This document shows, in pieces, positions 41,763 to 45,763 of a DNA stretch of 45,763 nt. The stretch spans positions 1 to 45,763 of the forward strand of contig WRJO01000002.1 of assembly GCA_009778545.1 (NCBI GenBank), given 5' to 3'. Position 1 is the first letter of the stretch; each line of letters begins with the position of its first letter. This DNA comes from Treponema sp. (GTDB lineage: Bacteria; Spirochaetota; Spirochaetia; Treponematales; Breznakiellaceae). A program made the position numbers and the translations under genes. The notes under the pieces are model-generated. The model had not been told where the DNA came from. It saw only the letters and a program-made list of their open reading frames with translations, and did no database searches.

Positions 41763-44201
41763 GTGGCAAATTATAGCAGCATACAGAAGGAAGAAACTTT
41801 TAAAGCGGCAGTGTTCCGTGATTTTTTCAACGCCTCAAAATATGCCTATGAACCGAATATTGGAAATATCGACTTTATTGTAACAGAAGCAAAAACCTTA
41901 AAAGACAATATCTGGAAACGCCACTACCTATGGGCAGAAAGCAAAAAAGGCATCGCCGATATTTCCGCAATGCTCACACAGTTAGTTTTTACTATCAAAA
42001 AAACCTATGAAAAAGGTGAACACTTACCCCCGCCTTACATTGCCTGTTTTGATACCGCCAAAATAGCGTTTGTTCCTTTTCACGACATATTGCCGATTTT
42101 CAATGACAATGACGTAAACTGGAATGCCACCGCAAGCAATCATACAACTTCAGATTTTCTTAAGACCAAAAAGAAAATTGAAAAACTGTCAAAGAAGAAC
42201 ATTATCATTTTTGACTTCGATACGGATGAAAAAGAAATTGTCGATTTTATAAATAACAATCTGGTAGCCGGAAATATAACCGCCAAATTTCAGATAAATA
42301 AAAACAACTTCGTAATTATTTACAGCAAATGGCTTGAAAAGGTAAAAAAGAGTATTGCCATTGATTGGTCTCTGGTAAAAAAATCAGGTATCATAGACGG
42401 TGATTTTTTCCTTGCCGATTTGCTCTCCAAAGACAATTACACTCTAAAAGATAAACTCTTTGTTATTTTAATGAATAACCAGTATAAGTTTGATAAAAAA
42501 TTCGATAATGCGGGTTTTTCTTTGTACAAAGAAGTCGGATTTAATGACAATCAAAAAGCCCATAAGGAATTTTGGGATAGATATGAACGCCCCCCGCTGG
42601 AAGAATATTGGGATTATATTATAAACCGTAGGGATTTACTTGTACCGCAGGATATTAGGGAGCGTAAAGGTTCATTTTTTACCCCGAAACAATGGGTAGA
42701 ACTATCGCAAAAATATATCGCCGATACCTTAGGTGAAAACTGGCAGGATGAATACTATGTTTGGGATTGTGCTGCTGGAACTGGAAATCTTTTAGCCGGA
42801 CTAACTGAAAAATATAATATTTTTGCATCAACCCTTGATAAAGCCGATGTTGATGTAATGAAAGACCGCATAAAACATGGGGCAAATTTACTTGAAGACC
42901 ATGTTTTTCAATTCGATTTTTTGAACGATGATTTTACAAAATTGCCAAAAGGTTTGCATGATATTATTAAAAGTGAAAAGAAGCGAAAAAAACTTATTAT
43001 TTATATTAATCCCCCTTATGCGGAAGCGACATCCTCAAAAACTATATCTAGTACTGATTCAAAACATAAAAAAAATGTTGCCGTTAGTAAAATTAAAGAA
43101 AAATATGAAGTTTTCCTGAATCAAGCATCCAAAGAACTATTTGTTCAATTTTTATTTAGAATATATAAAGAACTAAATGGTTGTTATATCGGTAATTTCT
43201 CAAAAGTTAAAATATTACAAGGCAATCATTATAAAGAATTCAGAAAACATTTTCTTGCTAACCTAGAAAAAATGTTCATTGTCCCATCTCAAACTTTTGA
43301 TAATGTCAAAGGCAAATTTCCAATAGGTTTTTTTATCTGGAACACTCAAATTGAATCTCCATTTAAAAGCATTAAAGCAGATATATTTGATCATGACTCT
43401 ACACATATTGGTCAAAAAAATATGTTTGCCCCACAAAGTTTAAATCTCAAAGATTGGTTAAGACAATTTAATATTCAAAATAACCCGATTGCGTATTTAG
43501 TTAGAGGAAGTGGAGATGTACAAAATAACAATGTTGTTTTTATAACGCTCCAACCCTCTGAAAGTGTACTAAAAGCATCAAATGCAAGTAAAATATCGGG
43601 AGAAAACCTCATTCAAAATGCTATATTTCTAAGTGTAAGAAAAGTTATTAAACAAACATGGATAAACGATAGAGATCAATATTTATTTCCAAATTCTAAA
43701 TGGGAAAACGACGATGTTTTTAAATCTAATTGCCTAACTTTTGCATTATTTGATCAAAGTAATATTGTAAAATCAATAGAAGGAATAAATCATTGGATAC
43801 CTTACACTGCACAAGAAGTAAACGCAAAGACGAATTTTGAGAGTAGTTTTATGAATGATTTTATCAATGGCAAGATTTCAGATACATTTTCAGACGATTT
43901 ATTTTCAGAAAAAAAGAAAACAAAAAAGAAAGCGTTAGTATTTTCTAATGAAGCTAAATCAGTATTTAAAGCTGGTAAGAAATTATGGAAATACTATCAC
44001 TCGCAACCCTCTGCAAATGTAAATGCAAGCTTGTATGATATTAGAGAATTTTTTCAAGGTAGAGATGATAGCGGCAAGATGAATAACAAGAGTGGTGATG
44101 ATACTTACAATGACTTGATAAAGGAATTACGTCAGGCTTTATCATTATTAGCAGAGAAAATTACACCAAAAGTATTTGAATATGGGTTTTTAATGGAATA
44201 A
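41763..44201 (+). CDS. N6-adenine DNA methyltransferase with possible N-terminal nuclease domain
   Basis: The 812-residue protein has SAM-binding motif I WDCAAGTGNLLAG starting near residue 333 and the adenine-target motif N416-P-P-Y419. The N-terminal part contains an ID...WAESKKGIAD pattern (about residues 37-62) that resembles a PD-(D/E)xK nuclease core, suggesting a type IIG-like fusion that cuts and methylates. The C-terminal 300 residues could be target recognition. The start is GTG 41763 with only weak ribosome binding sequence. It is much more AT-rich than the core genes and is followed by AbiH after one base, so it is part of a transferred defence island. Confidence 0.8.
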   Translation: MANYSSIQKEETFKAAVFRDFFNASKYAYEPNIGNIDFIVTEAKTLKDNIWKRHYLWAESKKGIADISAMLTQLVFTIKKTYEKGEHLPPPYIACFDTAKIAFVPFHDILPIFNDNDVNWNATASNHTTSDFLKTKKKIEKLSKKNIIIFDFDTDEKEIVDFINNNLVAGNITAKFQINKNNFVIIYSKWLEKVKKSIAIDWSLVKKSGIIDGDFFLADLLSKDNYTLKDKLFVILMNNQYKFDKKFDNAGFSLYKEVGFNDNQKAHKEFWDRYERPPLEEYWDYIINRRDLLVPQDIRERKGSFFTPKQWVELSQKYIADTLGENWQDEYYVWDCAAGTGNLLAGLTEKYNIFASTLDKADVDVMKDRIKHGANLLEDHVFQFDFLNDDFTKLPKGLHDIIKSEKKRKKLIIYINPPYAEATSSKTISSTDSKHKKNVAVSKIKEKYEVFLNQASKELFVQFLFRIYKELNGCYIGNFSKVKILQGNHYKEFRKHFLANLEKMFIVPSQTFDNVKGKFPIGFFIWNTQIESPFKSIKADIFDHDSTHIGQKNMFAPQSLNLKDWLRQFNIQNNPIAYLVRGSGDVQNNNVVFITLQPSESVLKASNASKISGENLIQNAIFLSVRKVIKQTWINDRDQYLFPNSKWENDDVFKSNCLTFALFDQSNIVKSIEGINHWIPYTAQEVNAKTNFESSFMNDFINGKISDTFSDDLFSEKKKTKKKALVFSNEAKSVFKAGKKLWKYYHSQPSANVNASLYDIREFFQGRDDSGKMNNKSGDDTYNDLIKELRQALSLLAEKITPKVFEYGFLME

Positions 44202-44202
44202 T

Positions 44203-45330
44203 ATGAACAGAATAATACTTATCGGAAATGGTTTCGATTTAGCGCATGGCTATAAAACAAGTTATAAGCATTTTATTGATGATTTCTGGGAGAGTAAAGC
44301 TAATAAATTTATAACAGCTTATTTGAATGAGGAAAAAGAATTAAAAACAAAAGGTACTTGTAATATTTATTTTCAACCTGATGATGAAGTTATATCTTTA
44401 TTTGAACTCAAGTACACTCCTAAGGAAATTCCAAAGGAAATATTAGAAAAATATGGTCAAGAAAAAATGAATTCTTTTTTAATGTTTATTGGAGCAAATG
44501 CAAATAGGAATTATAAATTCACTAATCAATTTCTTTTTCAAATTACAAGTAATTTATCACTAAATAAATGGGTTGATATAGAAATAGAATATTATAAAGC
44601 ATTAATTGAATGTTCTACAGGAGAAAGAAGTATTGTTGAACTTAATAAAGAATTTATATTAATTAAAAAAGAGTTGGAGAAATATTTAATTTCAGAAATA
44701 TCAAGAAAAAGACCTCCATTACAAAGCATAAATAATTTGATTGATTCATTTATTATTAACAACAGTATTAATAATGGAATACAAGCAACATCAAGCGATA
44801 AAACTTTATTTTTAAGTTTTAATTATACAAATACAGAGCAACAATATGTTGATGAATTAAAAAATGGAACAAAAAAAGATGTTAAATGTATTCACATTCA
44901 TGGAGAAATAAATAAATCTGATAATCCAATTATTTTTGGTTATGATGATAATGCAGATGAAAAGCAAAAATCACTATTAGAAAAAGGCAATGATTTTCTC
45001 CAAAACATAAAATCATATTATTATAATGATAACATTACACAGCTACAATCATTTATAAATTCTGAAAAATATGAAATTCTTATTATGGGGCATTCATGCG
45101 GAATTTCCGATAGAACATTATTAAAACTACTATTTGAACATGAAAACTGTATGAATATTAAAATTTATTACTATGTTGATAACAATGGAAACGATGATTA
45201 TACCGAAAAGAAAATGAATATTACTCGTATTTTAGGAGAAATGTCTATAAATACAAAAATAGTACCAAAGTCCAGATGTGAACCTTTGTCTGATATATCA
45301 AGATTACTGCCTAATCCAGATGGCACATAG
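44203..45330 (+). CDS. AbiH-family abortive infection protein
   Basis: The 375-residue protein begins RIILIGNGFDLAHGYKTSYK, the AbiH glycine-rich signature (GNGFDxAHGxxTxYxDF), and contains SFNYTNTEQ (the FNYTxT motif), IHIHGEI and a late IMGHSCGISD, all family markers. AbiH proteins protect lactococci and other bacteria against phage by an unknown mechanism, perhaps NAD or nucleotide related. It starts two bases after the methyltransferase stop, so the two are co-transcribed. Very AT-rich. Confidence 0.9.
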   Translation: MNRIILIGNGFDLAHGYKTSYKHFIDDFWESKANKFITAYLNEEKELKTKGTCNIYFQPDDEVISLFELKYTPKEIPKEILEKYGQEKMNSFLMFIGANANRNYKFTNQFLFQITSNLSLNKWVDIEIEYYKALIECSTGERSIVELNKEFILIKKELEKYLISEISRKRPPLQSINNLIDSFIINNSINNGIQATSSDKTLFLSFNYTNTEQQYVDELKNGTKKDVKCIHIHGEINKSDNPIIFGYDDNADEKQKSLLEKGNDFLQNIKSYYYNDNITQLQSFINSEKYEILIMGHSCGISDRTLLKLLFEHENCMNIKIYYYVDNNGNDDYTEKKMNITRILGEMSINTKIVPKSRCEPLSDISRLLPNPDGT

Positions 45331-45373
45331 AAACAAATGGTTTTATTTTCATATAATATTAGGAGAATAAAAT

Positions 45374-45433
45374 ATGGAATGTTTGAATGTAACCAATTTC
45401 AACGGTATTCAATCAGAGGTTGCCAATGGCTAA
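45374..45433 (+). CDS. 19-residue leader peptide overlapping the DUF1016 start
   Basis: ATG 45374 is preceded by AGGAG at eight bases and the frame (MECLNVTNFNGIQSEVANG) stops at TAA 45431-45433, eight bases inside the DUF1016 gene, whose own ATG 45426 has no ribosome binding site. This arrangement makes translation of the downstream gene depend on reading the short frame. No homology is recognised. Confidence 0.45.
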   Translation: MECLNVTNFNGIQSEVANG

Positions 45434-45758
45434 AAAAGTAACCACTGCTATTACAGTAACCAGGCAAGATAAAATATTCTTTGCCGAAGTTGCGGGCATT
45501 TTGCATAAAGCCAGAGAAACTGCCTATAAAACAGTTAATACCGTAATGATTCAGACCAATTGGCAAATCGGCAGGCGGATTGTTGAGTATGAACAAAAAG
45601 GCAAGTCCCGTGCCGAATATGGCGATTATCTCATTGTCAATCTATCCCGCTATTTAACTGATATTCTGGGAACAGGTTTTTCCGAAGCAAATCTAAAAAA
45701 CTTCAGGCAATTTTTCCTGAGCTTCCCAAATGGAATTGAATTCGCTAGTGTTCTGTAA
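45426..45758 (+). CDS. DUF1016 (YhcG-type) protein, truncated to the N-terminal domain
   Basis: The 110-residue frame matches the N-terminal helical domain of DUF1016 proteins (INWQIGRRIVE-like TNWQIGRRIVEYEQKGKSRA, YGDYLIVNLSRYL, GFSEANLKNFRQFF). Family members continue for more than 200 residues, with an ELSWSHY segment and a PDDEXK nuclease. Here the frame ends at SVL and TAA, five bases before the window edge. It is thus either a truncated gene, a frameshift remnant or a natural short form; sequence beyond the edge is needed. It belongs to the defence island. Confidence 0.7.
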   Translation: MAKKVTTAITVTRQDKIFFAEVAGILHKARETAYKTVNTVMIQTNWQIGRRIVEYEQKGKSRAEYGDYLIVNLSRYLTDILGTGFSEANLKNFRQFFLSFPNGIEFASVL

Positions 45759-45763
45759 AATAC

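Noticed and set aside
1-45763. tRNA, rRNA or CRISPR array
   Set aside because: I saw no cloverleaf with a GTTCRANNC arm, no rRNA-like sequence and no regularly spaced identical repeats; short tRNAs could still be missed by eye.

Overview
The window looks like a chromosomal segment of a Treponema-like spirochaete. The main pointers are an alanyl-tRNA synthetase of about 600 residues that lacks the usual C-terminal domain, a DksA/TraR protein with a histone-H1-like tail, many lipoproteins with relaxed spirochaete-type lipoboxes, and a GC-rich core broken by AT-rich accessory stretches. The assignment is inference; no rRNA or other phylogenetic marker was compared.

Layout. 1-5925 (+): end of a MiaB-type gene, a LapA-like membrane protein, a SPOR protein, a lipid-phosphate cluster (diacylglycerol kinase, PlsC-type acyltransferase, HAD-IB phosphatase), a radical SAM/SPASM protein and a DksA-like regulator. 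5961-21604 (-): groES, a TPR protein, nusB and a SurA-like chaperone, then a cell-surface locus of three fibronectin-III lipoproteins (about 740, 740 and 1411 residues), an outer-membrane beta-barrel candidate and a small lipoprotein, then alaS. 21605-24304: a gene-poor hotspot with three copies of a long palindromic element interleaved with an intact mazEF module, a decayed second mazEF and gene scraps. 24305-28441: orphan HEPN protein, DUF6941, rsmE, an HExxH protein, a DUF5362-like membrane protein and lgt. 28625-31951 (-): FIST sensor plus soluble hybrid histidine kinase. 32009-35667 (+): thrC, a YchJ-type gene and a metal ABC transporter (ATPase and permease). 35722-41719: a putative DNA-damage mutagenesis cassette. 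41763-end (+): an AT-rich defence island (N6-adenine methyltransferase, AbiH, truncated DUF1016).

The most interesting unit is the 35.7-41.7 kb cassette. A self-cleaving S24/LexA-like repressor, with Ala-Gly, Ser and Lys at LexA spacing, is divergent from a DUF72 gene, a Y-family protein that has lost all three metal-binding acids (ImuB-like) and a DnaE2-like polymerase. The polymerase keeps its catalytic aspartates but has a degenerate PHP domain. This is the logic of the lexA-imuA-imuB-dnaE2 mutasome, with DUF72 where ImuA would be.

Two genome-wide habits show up. First, many genes without a Shine-Dalgarno sequence have a -10-like hexamer ending 5-7 bases before the start codon (dgk, alaS, mazE, lgt, thrC, znuC and others), which suggests frequent leaderless transcripts. 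Second, short palindromes and simple repeats sit in frame inside conserved genes (dnaE, imuB, thrC, rsmE), resembling the in-gene palindromic elements of Rickettsia. Dispersed intergenic hairpins of at least two further families are also present.
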